A stretch of DNA of 64,000 nucleotides from Psychrobacter immobilis (GCF_904846225.1 NZ_CAJGZJ010000005.1:1-64000), one strand, 5' to 3'; shown: positions 6,762-17,576, numbered from the stretch's first letter. Program-made: numbers and translations. Notes: generated by a model from the sequence alone, not told the origin.

Positions 6762-9700
6762 ATGAACCCAGTAAATCAGTTTACCCCGCAAGAGCCGATT
6801 TTATTTAATCCTGTCGATATGCTGTCGCCAGAATATATGACCCAGTCATTAGAAGAGCTACATGCGCGTATTTCGCCATTGTATAGCGTCGATGAAGAAC
6901 GCTGGTTGTCTGAATTATTACCACTTGCCAAGCCTAGTGCTGAAGAACGTGATGCTGCTACTGAGCAAACTCGTCAGCTGGTTGAGCATGTACGTAATGA
7001 TGGCAAAGCGGTCAAAATGGTCGACTCGTTATTGCTCGAATACAGCCTTGATACTCAAGAAGGTATCTTGCTCATGAGCTTGGCAGAAGCCTTGATTCGA
7101 GTGCCAGACAACTATACTGCTGATGCGCTTATTCATGACAAAATGAGTGTGGCTGACTGGAAAAAGCACATAAAGAACGACAACGGTTTTATGGTCAATG
7201 CCTCGTCATGGGGCATGATGATGACGGGTCGTGTCGTTAGTATTGATAGTAATACGACAGCGTCAGGGTTTTTGGATCGCATGACCAAAAAAATGGGCGA
7301 ACCAGTGATTCGCAGTGCGATGCAAAAAGCCATGCGTATCATGGGGCATCAGTTTGTATTGGGCGAGACCATTGAAGACGCTAATAAAAACAGCCAGCCA
7401 TATCGAAATAAAGGTTATACCTATTCGTTTGATATGCTAGGCGAAGCTGCGATTACTCATAGAGATGCCGCAAAGTACTTTGACGATTACTTGCATGCGA
7501 TTAGAGCCACTGCCAGCATCAAAGTCAAAGAGGGCATGCCTAAACCGTCAGTATCTATCAAATTATCAGCGCTCCATCCTCGCTATGAGGCCACGCAAGA
7601 AACACAAGTGATGGGATTATTACGTCAACGTTGCTTGCTACTGATTGAAGCGGCACGTGAAGTCAATGTTGATCTTAGTATCGATGCGGAAGAAGCTGAC
7701 CGTCTTGAGATTTCTCTAAAGTTATTTGAGTCTCTATACCGTGATAACTTGACGGCTGGCTGGGATGGTTTGGGTATCGTCGTGCAAGGTTACTCTAAGC
7801 GTGCTATCGCCGTGCTAGCTTGGCTTGCCCGTATCTCAACTGAAGTAGGTGACCGTATTCCAATACGTTTAGTAAAAGGCGCGTATTGGGACACTGAAAT
7901 CAAACTTGCTCAGCAAAAAGGATTGTCAGGTTATCCTGTTTGGACACGTAAAGAAGGCACGGATACCGCGTACCTTGCTTGTGCACGTTTCTTATTGTCA
8001 GATCATCTACGCGGTCTTATCTGGCCACAGTTTGCTACGCATAATGCCCATACACTTGCGTCAATTATGACCATGAGTCAGCATAGAGATTTTGAGTTCC
8101 AACGTCTGCACGGTATGGGCGATGCGCTGTATGATCATATCCTGCAAGCTTATCAGATCCCTGTACGTATTTATGCGCCTGTTGGCGCGCACAAAGATTT
8201 ACTACCGTATTTGGTACGCCGCTTGCTCGAAAACGGTGCCAACAGCTCGTTTGTTCATCAGCTATTAGATAAGTCTTATCCGATTGATAAGCTGACCGTG
8301 CATCCTTATGACAAGCTGCTTACTAATACAACGTTGCACAATCCAGATATCCCGCTACCATCAGAGATATATGGTTCGCGCCTTGCAAGTTTCGGCCCCA
8401 ACATATTTATAGAGTCACAATGGCTACCGTTTAAAAATGCTATCGACAGCCATTTAGATAAAACTTGGTCAGCGACATCTATTGTCAATGGTAAAGCAAT
8501 CAACGAATATCAGGCAGATGGTGAAACTCGTCAGCTTGCTACTCAAACGGTACTTGCCCCTTGGAATCATGCAGTGAGTGCTGGTGAAGTAACCTATGCC
8601 AATGCAGAAGTTGCTCGTCAAGCTATCGATGTGGCCGTTGCTGGACAAAGCGTATGGCAAGCTGTATCAGCTGCTGAACGCGCTACGATATTACGCAAAA
8701 TCGCTGACCTGTTTGATGAAAACTACGCAGAACTAATGGCTCTATGCCAAGTTGAAGCGGGCAAGACCCTGCAAGACAGCATCGATGAAATCAAAGAAGC
8801 GGTTGATTTCTGCCGTTTTTATGCCGATGAAGCAGAACGTTTAGACACGAAAGTGCATGAGTTCACAGACTTGTCCGGCAAACAGTCTCGTCAAGTTTAT
8901 AAACCGCGTGGTACCTTTGTTTGTATCAGTCCTTGGAACTTTCCATTGGCTATTTATACTGGCCAAATCGTGGCTGCACTAGCTGCGGGTAATACCGTCG
9001 TGGCAAAACCTGCCGAACAAACCAGCTTGATCGCACATTTTGGTGCACAATTGATGTATCAAGCAGGCGTACCAGCAGAAGCGTTGCAGTTAGTCATTGG
9101 AGCAGGTGATGTTGGCGGTGCATTGACAGCTGCTGACAATATCTCAGGCGTTATTTTTACTGGCTCAACCCAAACTGCCCAACGCATCAATCAAAGTTTG
9201 AATGATCACGCTCAGGCCAGCGGCGAATTGCCTGTATTTATCGCTGAGACTGGCGGTCAAAATGCCATGATTGTTGACTCAACAGCGCTGCCAGAACAAG
9301 TGGTTAGAGATGCGGTGTTGTCTGCTTTTGGTTCAGCAGGTCAACGTTGTTCAGCTTGCCGTATACTATGTGTGCAAGAAGAAATGGCCGATGATTTGAT
9401 TGAGCTATTGCAAGGCAATATGGCTGAGCTGTCTGTAGGCAACCCTTTATATGCTGCCACCGACGTCGGCCCAGTAATCGATAATGATGCCAAGCAAGGC
9501 CTTGAAGCACATATCGAGCGTATGAGTGCTGAGTCAACGGCTCGTATTATAGCTCAGACACCGATGAGCTCTAGCTCGGTTGTCAGTCAAGATCAATCTA
9601 CCTTTGTATTGCCAACAGCGATTGAGGTAAAAAGTATCGATGTGATTGGTGGCGAGCACTTTGGCCCAATTTTGCATGTGCTGCGTTATCAAGCACGTGA

Positions 9701-10034
9701 CTTAAACAAGCTGATTGACTCAATTAACGCGACAGGATTTGGCTTGACCTTGGGTATCCATAGCCGTATTGAAAACACCGCTGAACATATTGAGCGTCGT
9801 GCTTTTGTCGGTAATACCTATATTAACCGTAACCAAATTGGTGCAGTCGTCAACGTACAGCCATTTGGTGGTTGTGGATTATCTGGTACTGGTCCCAAAG
9901 CGGGTGGCCCGCACTATGTCGCGCGTCTGATGCAATTAAGTACAGAATCTTTAGTTAATACGCCGCCAATGACTGAGCAATCAGCCATTAAAGGTAACAC
10001 CACAGCCTCAATCACTCAAACAGAACTCGCATAA
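6762..10034 (+). CDS. putA: bifunctional proline dehydrogenase / P5C dehydrogenase PutA (core)
   Basis: PutA oxidises proline to glutamate in two steps: an FAD-dependent proline dehydrogenase barrel and an NAD-dependent aldehyde dehydrogenase (P5C/glutamate semialdehyde). Residues 1-140 form the arm and helical region. The barrel follows, with RLVKGAYWDTEIK near 370 and the substrate-binding stretch YAPVGAHKDLLPYLVRRLLENG near 470-492. The dehydrogenase half carries NFPLAIYTGQIVAALAAGN, ETGGQNAMIVD and the catalytic Cys863 in GSAGQRCSACR. The N-terminal ribbon-helix-helix domain that lets E. coli PutA repress its own gene is missing, so control must come from elsewhere. The protein stops at 1090 residues, where longer PutAs continue into a C-terminal domain. 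Here that domain is the next gene. A Shine-Dalgarno GGAG precedes the ATG. Confidence 0.97.
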   Translation: MNPVNQFTPQEPILFNPVDMLSPEYMTQSLEELHARISPLYSVDEERWLSELLPLAKPSAEERDAATEQTRQLVEHVRNDGKAVKMVDSLLLEYSLDTQEGILLMSLAEALIRVPDNYTADALIHDKMSVADWKKHIKNDNGFMVNASSWGMMMTGRVVSIDSNTTASGFLDRMTKKMGEPVIRSAMQKAMRIMGHQFVLGETIEDANKNSQPYRNKGYTYSFDMLGEAAITHRDAAKYFDDYLHAIRATASIKVKEGMPKPSVSIKLSALHPRYEATQETQVMGLLRQRCLLLIEAAREVNVDLSIDAEEADRLEISLKLFESLYRDNLTAGWDGLGIVVQGYSKRAIAVLAWLARISTEVGDRIPIRLVKGAYWDTEIKLAQQKGLSGYPVWTRKEGTDTAYLACARFLLSDHLRGLIWPQFATHNAHTLASIMTMSQHRDFEFQRLHGMGDALYDHILQAYQIPVRIYAPVGAHKDLLPYLVRRLLENGANSSFVHQLLDKSYPIDKLTVHPYDKLLTNTTLHNPDIPLPSEIYGSRLASFGPNIFIESQWLPFKNAIDSHLDKTWSATSIVNGKAINEYQADGETRQLATQTVLAPWNHAVSAGEVTYANAEVARQAIDVAVAGQSVWQAVSAAERATILRKIADLFDENYAELMALCQVEAGKTLQDSIDEIKEAVDFCRFYADEAERLDTKVHEFTDLSGKQSRQVYKPRGTFVCISPWNFPLAIYTGQIVAALAAGNTVVAKPAEQTSLIAHFGAQLMYQAGVPAEALQLVIGAGDVGGALTAADNISGVIFTGSTQTAQRINQSLNDHAQASGELPVFIAETGGQNAMIVDSTALPEQVVRDAVLSAFGSAGQRCSACRILCVQEEMADDLIELLQGNMAELSVGNPLYAATDVGPVIDNDAKQGLEAHIERMSAESTARIIAQTPMSSSSVVSQDQSTFVLPTAIEVKSIDVIGGEHFGPILHVLRYQARDLNKLIDSINATGFGLTLGIHSRIENTAEHIERRAFVGNTYINRNQIGAVVNVQPFGGCGLSGTGPKAGGPHYVARLMQLSTESLVNTPPMTEQSAIKGNTTASITQTELA

Positions 10035-10045
10035 GGAGTAGCAAC

Positions 10046-10738
10046 ATGGCGACTGAATTCAAAAAAAATCATGCCCAGGTTTGCGAATCTTGGCGATTAC
10101 TTGGCGCAGTGAATCGCGCCACTTATCTACAAGCGGCCATTCCAAAGCTGGCCTTGCTCACTGGTGACGCTAATAAAGCAAAGCGCCTGTTCAATCATTT
10201 GTTAAGTGCCGCACCTAGCTTGGATAAGATGCATCGCATGACTGGCGCGACTGGCGAGACCAATGATCTGTATGTGACGGCCCGTGGTAAAACCATGGTC
10301 ATCGGTGGTGAGTCTGCTCGCGCAATGGCGGTCCTAGGACAGCTTATGGCAGCCTTATTAACGGGTAATGAAGTTATTTTGCATTGCCCAAGCCAAGATG
10401 AGATGTGTACTGAAGCGGCAAAAATACTTCATGAAACTGGTATTAGCGATGACGTGTTAAGCGTCGCTAACGATTCGCAAACAACCACGCTTTTATATAT
10501 TGACCGTCTTGCGCAAGTCGCGGTTGCTGGAAATCGTAGTGAAGTGCAAGTCATTAGTCAAGAGCTTGCTAAAACAGATGGTATCTTGACGCAAGTGATT
10601 GCTGTCACCGATATGGAAGGTTTGTCAGAGATGCTGACGCCAGACTATCTGCATCGCTTTGTCACTGAGCGAGTCAAGACGATCAATACCACCGCTATTG
10701 GTGGTAATGCGAGCTTACTTGAGCTTGGTACAGAATAA
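10046..10738 (+). CDS. stand-alone PutA C-terminal domain protein (split PutA)
   Basis: The 230 residues match in order the C-terminal domain fused to long PutA proteins such as that of E. coli. A helical start is followed by MTGATGETNDLY, corresponding to GPTGERNTW in E. coli PutA. A Rossmann-like alpha/beta core leads to the closing motif ERVKTINTTAIGGNASLLELG, matching ERSLSVNTAAAGGNASLMTIG. In fused PutAs this aldehyde-dehydrogenase-like domain has no catalytic Cys and seals the tunnel between the two active sites. Here it has its own ATG and a GGAG that overlaps the putA stop (TAAGGAG), in a different frame, 11 bases on. I infer that it binds PutA as a subunit. The comparison with E. coli is from memory of that sequence. 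Confidence 0.8.
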   Translation: MATEFKKNHAQVCESWRLLGAVNRATYLQAAIPKLALLTGDANKAKRLFNHLLSAAPSLDKMHRMTGATGETNDLYVTARGKTMVIGGESARAMAVLGQLMAALLTGNEVILHCPSQDEMCTEAAKILHETGISDDVLSVANDSQTTTLLYIDRLAQVAVAGNRSEVQVISQELAKTDGILTQVIAVTDMEGLSEMLTPDYLHRFVTERVKTINTTAIGGNASLLELGTE

Positions 10739-10755
10739 GTATTTTAATGTCAATT

Positions 10756-10783
10756 TCGCTTAGTTTTGATAAAGGCTAAGCGA
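10756..10783 (+). terminator. hairpin downstream of the putA operon
   Basis: TCGCTTAG (10756-10763) pairs with CTAAGCGA (10776-10783), followed by a moderately T-rich stretch. It is weaker than the terminator that follows. Confidence 0.45.
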
Positions 10784-10804
10784 TATTTATAAAAAATGAA
10801 TAAT

Positions 10805-10846
10805 AAAAAACCGATATCTGATTAGTATTCAGATATCGGTTTTTTT
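10805..10846. terminator. bidirectional terminator between the putA operon and roxA
   Basis: An 11-bp stem (CCGATATCTGA at 10811-10821 with its complement at 10829-10839) is extended by flanking A and T runs. It can serve the putA operon on one side and roxA on the other, since the two converge. Confidence 0.85.
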
Positions 10847-10885
10847 ATGCTTGTGTGAAAATGAGTTGGTTTAAGTAGATTAAAA

Positions 10886-12058
10886 CTATTCAGCGTGATT
10901 AACCCAAATCCAACCGTTTTCTAGCCATTCACTTAAATCATCTGGATCAACCGCTTTGACATCTTCACTGTCTAAATGCTCACCATTGGCAAAACGTATT
11001 AGGACAGTGATTGCAGCCTCATCAAGGCCATCAATGCGTTGACCATTGGCATACAGCGTAAAGCTATCATTGGTGCGGCGATAGAGCAAACGATTACTAT
11101 AGTCAGCTTGTAGCGTTGCGCCTTCTAATAAAGCTTGCAACAGCTCATCAGTGTCCAATGTTTCTTCTGGCATGAGCGCATCATATTGACGCTTGCTAAC
11201 CACTTCAGACACGGCTTGACGAATGATATGATCGCCTCGCTCAGATTGTATCATTTGCAATAATTGGTTCTTGATAGCTTCGATACTATCTGCTTGCAAT
11301 TCACCTGACGCTTGCAACATTTGAGGCAATAGCATTGGGATAAACAAATCACTATCATTGGTGGCGATATCAGCCACGCTATCGATAATCTGCATTAAAT
11401 TCGGACGACGACAGCCAAAAGAAAAAGTCAGGCAATCATCTTGTGCGACACCAAAGTGCGACAATTTTGGCGGTACATAAAGCACATCACCTGCTTCTAA
11501 TATCTCGTCAAAAATGATCTCACCCATATCATCAAAAAGGCGAATCGGCTCGTCAGCGACAAATGCTGTTTCTTTATCGCAGAATTTACCCAGTTGCCAA
11601 CGGCGACGACCATAACCTTGCGCCAAAAAAACATCATAATCGTCATAGTGTTTGCCAACCGAGCCACCTTTTGGCGCATAAGAAACCATAATATCATCGC
11701 GTTGCCACTGCGGAATAAAGCCAAATGCCTGCCATAATTGCCCAAGCTCAGGTGACCACTGCTCAAGATTCTGGACAAGTACCGTCCATTGCTCAGGTAG
11801 ATTGTCAAAATCTGTTTCAGTCAATGGACTTTTTTTAAGCTGCCATTGAGGCTGACCATCTTGTTTGGTCGCCGCTTGAGTCAGTAGTCGCGCCGAGGCA
11901 TCTTCTTCAAGTGCCAGACCGATCATATCGTCTGGTTCAAACATATCGATCAGTTGCGGTAAACCTTGTTTGATAAGTAGAGGCTTTTTTTGCCAGTATT
12001 CACTTAAAAACTGTTCAGGCGTGATAGAGTCTGGTAAACATAGAGGTATAGAGGTCAT
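10886..12058 (-). CDS. roxA: ribosomal protein uL16 arginine hydroxylase RoxA/YcfD
   Basis: A cupin-fold Fe(II)/2-oxoglutarate oxygenase of the ROX family. In E. coli the homologue YcfD hydroxylates an arginine of ribosomal protein L16. The 390-residue length is typical. The metal triad is visible as H137 and D139 in GKHYDDYDVFLAQGYGRRRW and H201 in PKLSHFGVAQDD. The N-terminal segment (PEQFLSEYWQKKPLLIK) matches the family, and the C-terminal region should be the winged-helix dimerisation part. It is transcribed leftward, divergent from the small lipoprotein at 12206. Confidence 0.92.
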   Translation of the reverse strand: MTSIPLCLPDSITPEQFLSEYWQKKPLLIKQGLPQLIDMFEPDDMIGLALEEDASARLLTQAATKQDGQPQWQLKKSPLTETDFDNLPEQWTVLVQNLEQWSPELGQLWQAFGFIPQWQRDDIMVSYAPKGGSVGKHYDDYDVFLAQGYGRRRWQLGKFCDKETAFVADEPIRLFDDMGEIIFDEILEAGDVLYVPPKLSHFGVAQDDCLTFSFGCRRPNLMQIIDSVADIATNDSDLFIPMLLPQMLQASGELQADSIEAIKNQLLQMIQSERGDHIIRQAVSEVVSKRQYDALMPEETLDTDELLQALLEGATLQADYSNRLLYRRTNDSFTLYANGQRIDGLDEAAITVLIRFANGEHLDSEDVKAVDPDDLSEWLENGWIWVNHAE

Positions 12059-12205
12059 TGATAAATCCGTGTCTGCAAATAGATGTGAGATGAATTGGAT
12101 ATAAGATTAATAGTAAGGATTGCTTTATAGGACGGTTTTAATAGTTTATGATTACCACCTATCTGATGGCCATCATCAGAGCAGCCAATTACTCGTAGGA
12201 AATTT

Positions 12206-12388
12206 ATGAAAAAATTACAAATAATCGCTCTGCTTGCCAGCATATTTTTACTACAAGCCTGTGTACATAAGCTAGTAACTGTACCAGTTAAAGTTGCTTA
12301 CAAAACCACTAAAGGCGTGGTAAAAGGCACGGTTGCGGTAGGTAAAGCGATCATACCAGGCGACAGCGATGACAAAAAAGAAGATTAA
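12206..12388 (+). CDS. small lipoprotein (60 aa)
   Basis: MKKLQIIALLASIFLLQAC is a lipoprotein signal peptide, with the lipidated Cys at residue 19. The mature part is about 42 residues: an amphipathic, valine- and glycine-rich stretch (VTVPVKVAYKTTKGVVKGTV) and an acidic/basic tail ending DDKKED. I recall similar short lipoproteins in Acinetobacter and relatives, but their function is unknown. The start follows AGGAAATT. Its stop overlaps the end of the convergent membrane-protein gene by four bases. Confidence 0.8.
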   Translation: MKKLQIIALLASIFLLQACVHKLVTVPVKVAYKTTKGVVKGTVAVGKAIIPGDSDDKKED

Positions 12389-13020
12389 GATTTAATTTGT
12401 TGATTCTGACGTTGAAGTAACAGAATACCTGCCGCAATCAGCCCACCGAGTAATGCTAAAGCCATGTCTTTGTGGGCATCCCAAACATCGCCTTGCTGAC
12501 CGTTATAAGCTTCAGCAGCTTCTGGTGATAAGGTCGCTGCAATACACCATTCAATGAGCTCATAAAGCATACTTGATGACATATTCATCATGAGTGCGAC
12601 AGCTATTAGTCGCTTCTTTGACTCAATATTAAAGAGTGATTTTGAGCTTTCAAACATGGCACTAAATAGTAAAAGCCCGTAGCTAAAATGCACGAGGCGA
12701 TCATACATATTACGCTGCCAGCCAAATAAATCGTCTAAACCTATACTGAATAGTTGCTCTGTCCAATCATCGTAGGGCACATATGAGTACAAATAACGCG
12801 CCCCTATAATATGAATGATTAAAAATAACGAAGCAAATATATAAGAGCGCGAACCAATATACTGATAGCGATACGCGCACAGCATTAATGCCAAAAAAAG
12901 CAACGTGCCAAGCTGATGTAGCAGGTAGCTTGACCACTCTAGAGGCTTAATACTTGCCAGTACCATGACGATGAATACCGCCATAGTACTGACCATAATA
13001 GAATTAAAACGACTGCGCAC
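12385..13020 (-). CDS. YjdF-like (DUF2238) integral membrane protein
   Basis: A 211-residue protein with about six hydrophobic segments. It matches the DUF2238/YjdF family in its signature stretches: MYDRLVHFSYGLLL, SSMLYELIEWCIA and QQGDVWDAHKDMALALLGG. The conserved His, Glu and Asp residues near the membrane face suggest metal or substrate binding, but the function is not known. It follows purB by 27 bases on the same strand and probably shares its transcript. Confidence 0.8.
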   Translation of the reverse strand: MRSRFNSIMVSTMAVFIVMVLASIKPLEWSSYLLHQLGTLLFLALMLCAYRYQYIGSRSYIFASLFLIIHIIGARYLYSYVPYDDWTEQLFSIGLDDLFGWQRNMYDRLVHFSYGLLLFSAMFESSKSLFNIESKKRLIAVALMMNMSSSMLYELIEWCIAATLSPEAAEAYNGQQGDVWDAHKDMALALLGGLIAAGILLLQRQNQQIKS

Positions 13021-13047
13021 TATGAATGCCTACTTATTTATTCGCCA

Positions 13048-14481
<1,434 letters not shown>

Positions 14482-14607
14482 TCAGTGCATAACGCAGCAG
14501 AGAAATCTTAGCGGCACAATTATAGCAAAAGTCGACACAAAAGAGTCAGCCTTAGCACCTGCATCTGTTGATTATTTATTGAACAAAAAACAAATAAAAT
14601 TTTATGT

Positions 14608-14636
14608 TTGTAACAGTATTGTATTTTAAATGTAAT
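14608..14636 (+). promoter_or_regulatory. candidate sigma-70 promoter of the 132-aa lipoprotein
   Basis: TTGTAA (14608-14613) and TGTAAT (14631-14636) are separated by exactly 17 bases, giving a transcript start about 50 bases before the ATG at 14693. The match is judged by eye only. Confidence 0.4.
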
Positions 14637-14692
14637 GGTGCTTTAATAAGCTGGTTTTAACAGTCAATAGTTTACTAAATGAGAATTAGATT

Positions 14693-15091
14693 ATGAATAA
14701 ATTCGTTAGCGTTTTAGTGTTAGGCTCAGCATTGGCGCTTAGCGCTTGCGGCGGTGACAGTGATAGTAGTGGTTCTTATGGCTCTTCTGAACCTATCCAG
14801 TTTCAAGGCTTATCAAATTGTGCAATCAGTGGCAATACTATTACTGTCAACGAGCTTGGTAGAGGGTGTTTGGTTAAAAAATCTAATATCAATAATGGTA
14901 AAAAGTTCTCATTGAGCTGCCGAATATCAGGTCTTCCACCTCGTGACGTTGCAAACTTTAATATAGGATATACAAACGACGGTGATGGCAAAGAAATAAA
15001 GAGCGATATAGAAAGTAATCCTAATGGTAAATACAAGTATATCTGCAAACCAATAAACAGTCAGTTTCCAACGAGTGGACTCTCTGGTTAA
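14693..15091 (+). CDS. lipoprotein of unknown function (132 aa)
   Basis: The signal peptide ends in the lipobox LSAC with Cys19, followed by a Gly/Ser/Asp-rich linker (GGDSDSSGSYGSS). The mature domain has four further cysteines (in LSNCAIS, GRGCLVK, LSCRISG and YICKPIN), which could form two disulfides in the periplasm. I do not recognise the fold. It is a single-gene unit between a plausible promoter at 14608 and a terminator at 15113. Confidence 0.75.
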   Translation: MNKFVSVLVLGSALALSACGGDSDSSGSYGSSEPIQFQGLSNCAISGNTITVNELGRGCLVKKSNINNGKKFSLSCRISGLPPRDVANFNIGYTNDGDGKEIKSDIESNPNGKYKYICKPINSQFPTSGLSG

Positions 15092-15112
15092 AATAGGTGT
15101 TTTAAAAATAAC

Positions 15113-15150
15113 AAAAAGCCGTTTTTATTAAAGATAAAAATGGCTTTTTT
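15113..15150 (+). terminator. terminator of the 132-aa lipoprotein gene
   Basis: A 16-bp AT-rich stem (15113-15128 with 15134-15149, containing one G-T pair) is followed by T. AAAAAGCC and GGCTTTTT form its base. Confidence 0.75.
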
Positions 15151-15251
15151 CATAAAAAATGAAAACAGCTTAAAAGTAAAGGCCGTCCATATTAATAGCG
15201 CTTATTGAGCCAAACCCTATCACTCAAGTATCTTATCTCTAGAATATAACT

Positions 15252-16094
15252 ATGAAAGACAAAACTTTATTTTTCTCATCCGTCCTTATTGCTTTCGTCT
15301 TTGGCAGTTTGAGTACTTATTTGCTCATGACCAAGCAACAAATGGATAAAGTGATGCAAGGTCAGGGTCAGGCGACCTTATCGCTACAGAATGATGCTAC
15401 GCCAAATCTCAATCAACAGAACGGTAGTCTGCCCGAAGAGCTCCAAGCGCTTGAAAATCAGAATGGTAATAACATGCCAGCGACCAAGTCGTCACAAACA
15501 GGCTCTATGCATGATTATTCACAAGAGCAAGCGATGGATATCGTCAATAAAATGCCTGACTATATGCTAGGACAGTACATTGATCGGTTTATGTCACAAG
15601 GTGCAGGCGAGGCGCTTGTAGATAAGCGACAATTTGCCCAGCGTGCGGTTGAGGAGCTATACAAGAAAAATGACAATCAACCACTCGTTGGTGAAGTTAA
15701 ATTGTCACTCACACCTTCGATGCCATCATCGTCAATGGACACCTCAAACATAGAGAAAAATGCCACTATATTTGCGCATCTTGATACCGCAGGGAAAGTG
15801 CCTGCCAGTCCATTCGTGTTTGTCAAATGGGTAAATAATCAGACAGGACAGGTGTTATTGTTTGAGAAAAAAGACATCGTTGCCAATAGCAATCAAAACT
15901 GGGTCAGTTTTAAGCCAGACGATGGTTGGACACAGGGCAGCTATGATATTCGCTTTTATCAATTCACATCAGAGCTACAGCCCGTTGCGCAATTGACTTA
16001 TCAGATCTATAACATTGATGATAACAATTTAAATGCAAATGATGGTATGACAAGCGATACAGTAGCCGTTACTACTGCCACCGTCAAAAAATAA
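15252..16094 (+). CDS. single-pass membrane protein of unknown function (280 aa)
   Basis: An uncleaved N-terminal anchor (TLFFSSVLIAFVFGSLSTYLLM) is followed by a Gln/Asn-rich linker to about residue 95. A short helical segment comes next (AMDIVNKMPDYMLGQYIDRFMSQGAG), then a domain with beta-strand character (VFVKWVNNQTGQVLLFEKK and WTQGSYDIRFYQF) that reads like an Ig-like or C2-like fold. I recognise no family. It ends 7 bases before the convergent mnmA stop. It is probably periplasmic and anchored in the inner membrane. Confidence 0.75.
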   Translation: MKDKTLFFSSVLIAFVFGSLSTYLLMTKQQMDKVMQGQGQATLSLQNDATPNLNQQNGSLPEELQALENQNGNNMPATKSSQTGSMHDYSQEQAMDIVNKMPDYMLGQYIDRFMSQGAGEALVDKRQFAQRAVEELYKKNDNQPLVGEVKLSLTPSMPSSSMDTSNIEKNATIFAHLDTAGKVPASPFVFVKWVNNQTGQVLLFEKKDIVANSNQNWVSFKPDDGWTQGSYDIRFYQFTSELQPVAQLTYQIYNIDDNNLNANDGMTSDTVAVTTATVKK

Positions 16095-16101
16095 GCGCTC
16101 T

Positions 16102-17325
16102 CTAAAACCCACATGGTGCATCGATAGAGGCAATGACACCGCCACCCAAACAAACTTCATCAATATAAAATACCGCTGATTGACCCGGAGTCACGGCACG
16201 CTGTGGCTCATCAAATACCACGCGTACTTCACTACCGTCATCCTTCATTGCAAACACATAGCAAGCTTGGTCAGGCTGGCGATAACGAGATTTCGCCATA
16301 CAGCGCAAACCATTTTCGCTAAATACATCAAAAGGTGGCAAATCATCGACCCAATCAAGCTTATAAGCGTGTAGCTCATTACTTAGCATCATGGGATGCT
16401 CATGGCCTTGACCGACGATCAAACGGTTTTTATCTAAATCTTTTGCTAATACAAACCACGGCGCCTCAACACGGTCTTTGACACCGCCAATACCGATGCC
16501 ACCACGTTGACCCAATGTGTAATACATTAGACCGTCATGAGTTCCGATGACGTGACCATCATCAGTGACGATGTCGCCTTTTTGCGCAGGCAAGTACTGC
16601 TGTAAAAAATCCTTAAAGCGGCGTTCACCAATAAAGCAAATACCCGTAGAATCTTTCTTTTTGGCAGTAGCCAGATCATGTTCTTCCGCGATTTGACGAA
16701 CCATAGGTTTTTCAAGCTCACCGACTGGGAATAGCGTTTTGGCAATTTTATCGCCGCCTACCGCGTGTAAGAAATAGCTCTGATCTTTATTGGTGTCAAG
16801 ACCGCGTAATAATTGGGCGACCTCATCACCGTCTTTATTTTTATAATTCACACTGCGACGTGTGTAGTGTCCGGTGGCAATATAATCAGCGCCAAGGGTC
16901 AAGGCGTAGTCTAAAAACGCCTTAAATTTGATTTCTTTATTGCATAAAATATCAGGGTTAGGCGTGCGACCCGCTTTGTATTCTGCCAAGAAATGCTCAA
17001 ACACCCGATCCCAATATTCCATGGCAAAATTGGCCGTGTGCAGCTTCATGCCAATTTTATCACACACCGCTTGCGCGTCCGCTAAGTCGTCCATCGCAGT
17101 ACAGTATTCAGTACCGTCATCTTCTTCCCAGTTTTTCATAAACAGGCCTTCGACCTTAAAACCTGCCTGCTGTAGCAAGACGGCCGAGACAGAAGAATCA
17201 ACGCCACCTGACATACCGACAATCACATGCTTGGCACTAGGATTATCGATATCGGTAAGTTTTAAAGCGCGATGGGCGATAACAGAATCTGAGTTTGGTA
17301 TGAGGGCTGACATAGAACGGCTCAA
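16102..17325 (-). CDS. mnmA: tRNA-specific 2-thiouridylase MnmA
   Basis: MnmA puts sulfur on C2 of uridine 34 in the tRNAs for Lys, Glu and Gln, using ATP and sulfur delivered by the Tus relay. The PP-loop GMSGGVDSS (residues 38-45) binds ATP. The two catalytic cysteines are Cys128 in [12 protein letters not shown] and Cys230 in [11 protein letters not shown]. The 407 residues include an N-terminal extension of about 30 residues relative to E. coli. The tusBCDE genes that supply its sulfur are in this same window at 50991-52690. Confidence 0.96.
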   Translation of the reverse strand: MSRSMSALIPNSDSVIAHRALKLTDIDNPSAKHVIVGMSGGVDSSVSAVLLQQAGFKVEGLFMKNWEEDDGTEYCTAMDDLADAQAVCDKIGMKLHTANFAMEYWDRVFEHFLAEYKAGRTPNPDILCNKEIKFKAFLDYALTLGADYIATGHYTRRSVNYKNKDGDEVAQLLRGLDTNKDQSYFLHAVGGDKIAKTLFPVGELEKPMVRQIAEEHDLATAKKKDSTGICFIGERRFKDFLQQYLPAQKGDIVTDDGHVIGTHDGLMYYTLGQRGGIGIGGVKDRVEAPWFVLAKDLDKNRLIVGQGHEHPMMLSNELHAYKLDWVDDLPPFDVFSENGLRCMAKSRYRQPDQACYVFAMKDDGSEVRVVFDEPQRAVTPGQSAVFYIDEVCLGGGVIASIDAPCGF

Positions 17326-17493
17326 CTATTTATAGTTAATCCAAAACTTATAATGATACTAACCACTCATGCAGTGACAACGATTGATCGCTTCAGCATG
17401 TTGATAGTCTCAGTTTATCTTTTGGATTGGGTATTATGATAAAATAAGCGTCACATTATATCAGTTAATTGAAACTGGTGGCGACCCATGGCA

Positions 17494-17538
17494 TTTTGCT
17501 TTAAGCAAAACTACTCTAAAAATTCAAATAGTAGTTTT
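17494..17538 (+). promoter_or_regulatory. overlapping, mutually exclusive hairpins before ispF
   Basis: TTTTGCTT (17494-17501) pairs with AAGCAAAA (17503-17510). AAAACTACT (17507-17515) pairs with AGTAGTTTT (17530-17538). The four A residues 17507-17510 belong to both, so only one hairpin can form at a time. The second ends 38 bases before the ispF ATG and is followed by a T-rich stretch. Confidence 0.4.
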
Positions 17539-17576
17539 GACTTATTTTAATCACGCCTAATGAATTTGGAAAAATA

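Noticed and set aside
10030..10050. Reading the putA / C-terminal domain junction as a frameshifted pseudogene
   Set aside because: The downstream frame has a proper ATG and a ribosome binding site in the right place, and the break falls in the linker between domains. Two intact genes explain this better than a random frameshift, though relatives should be checked.
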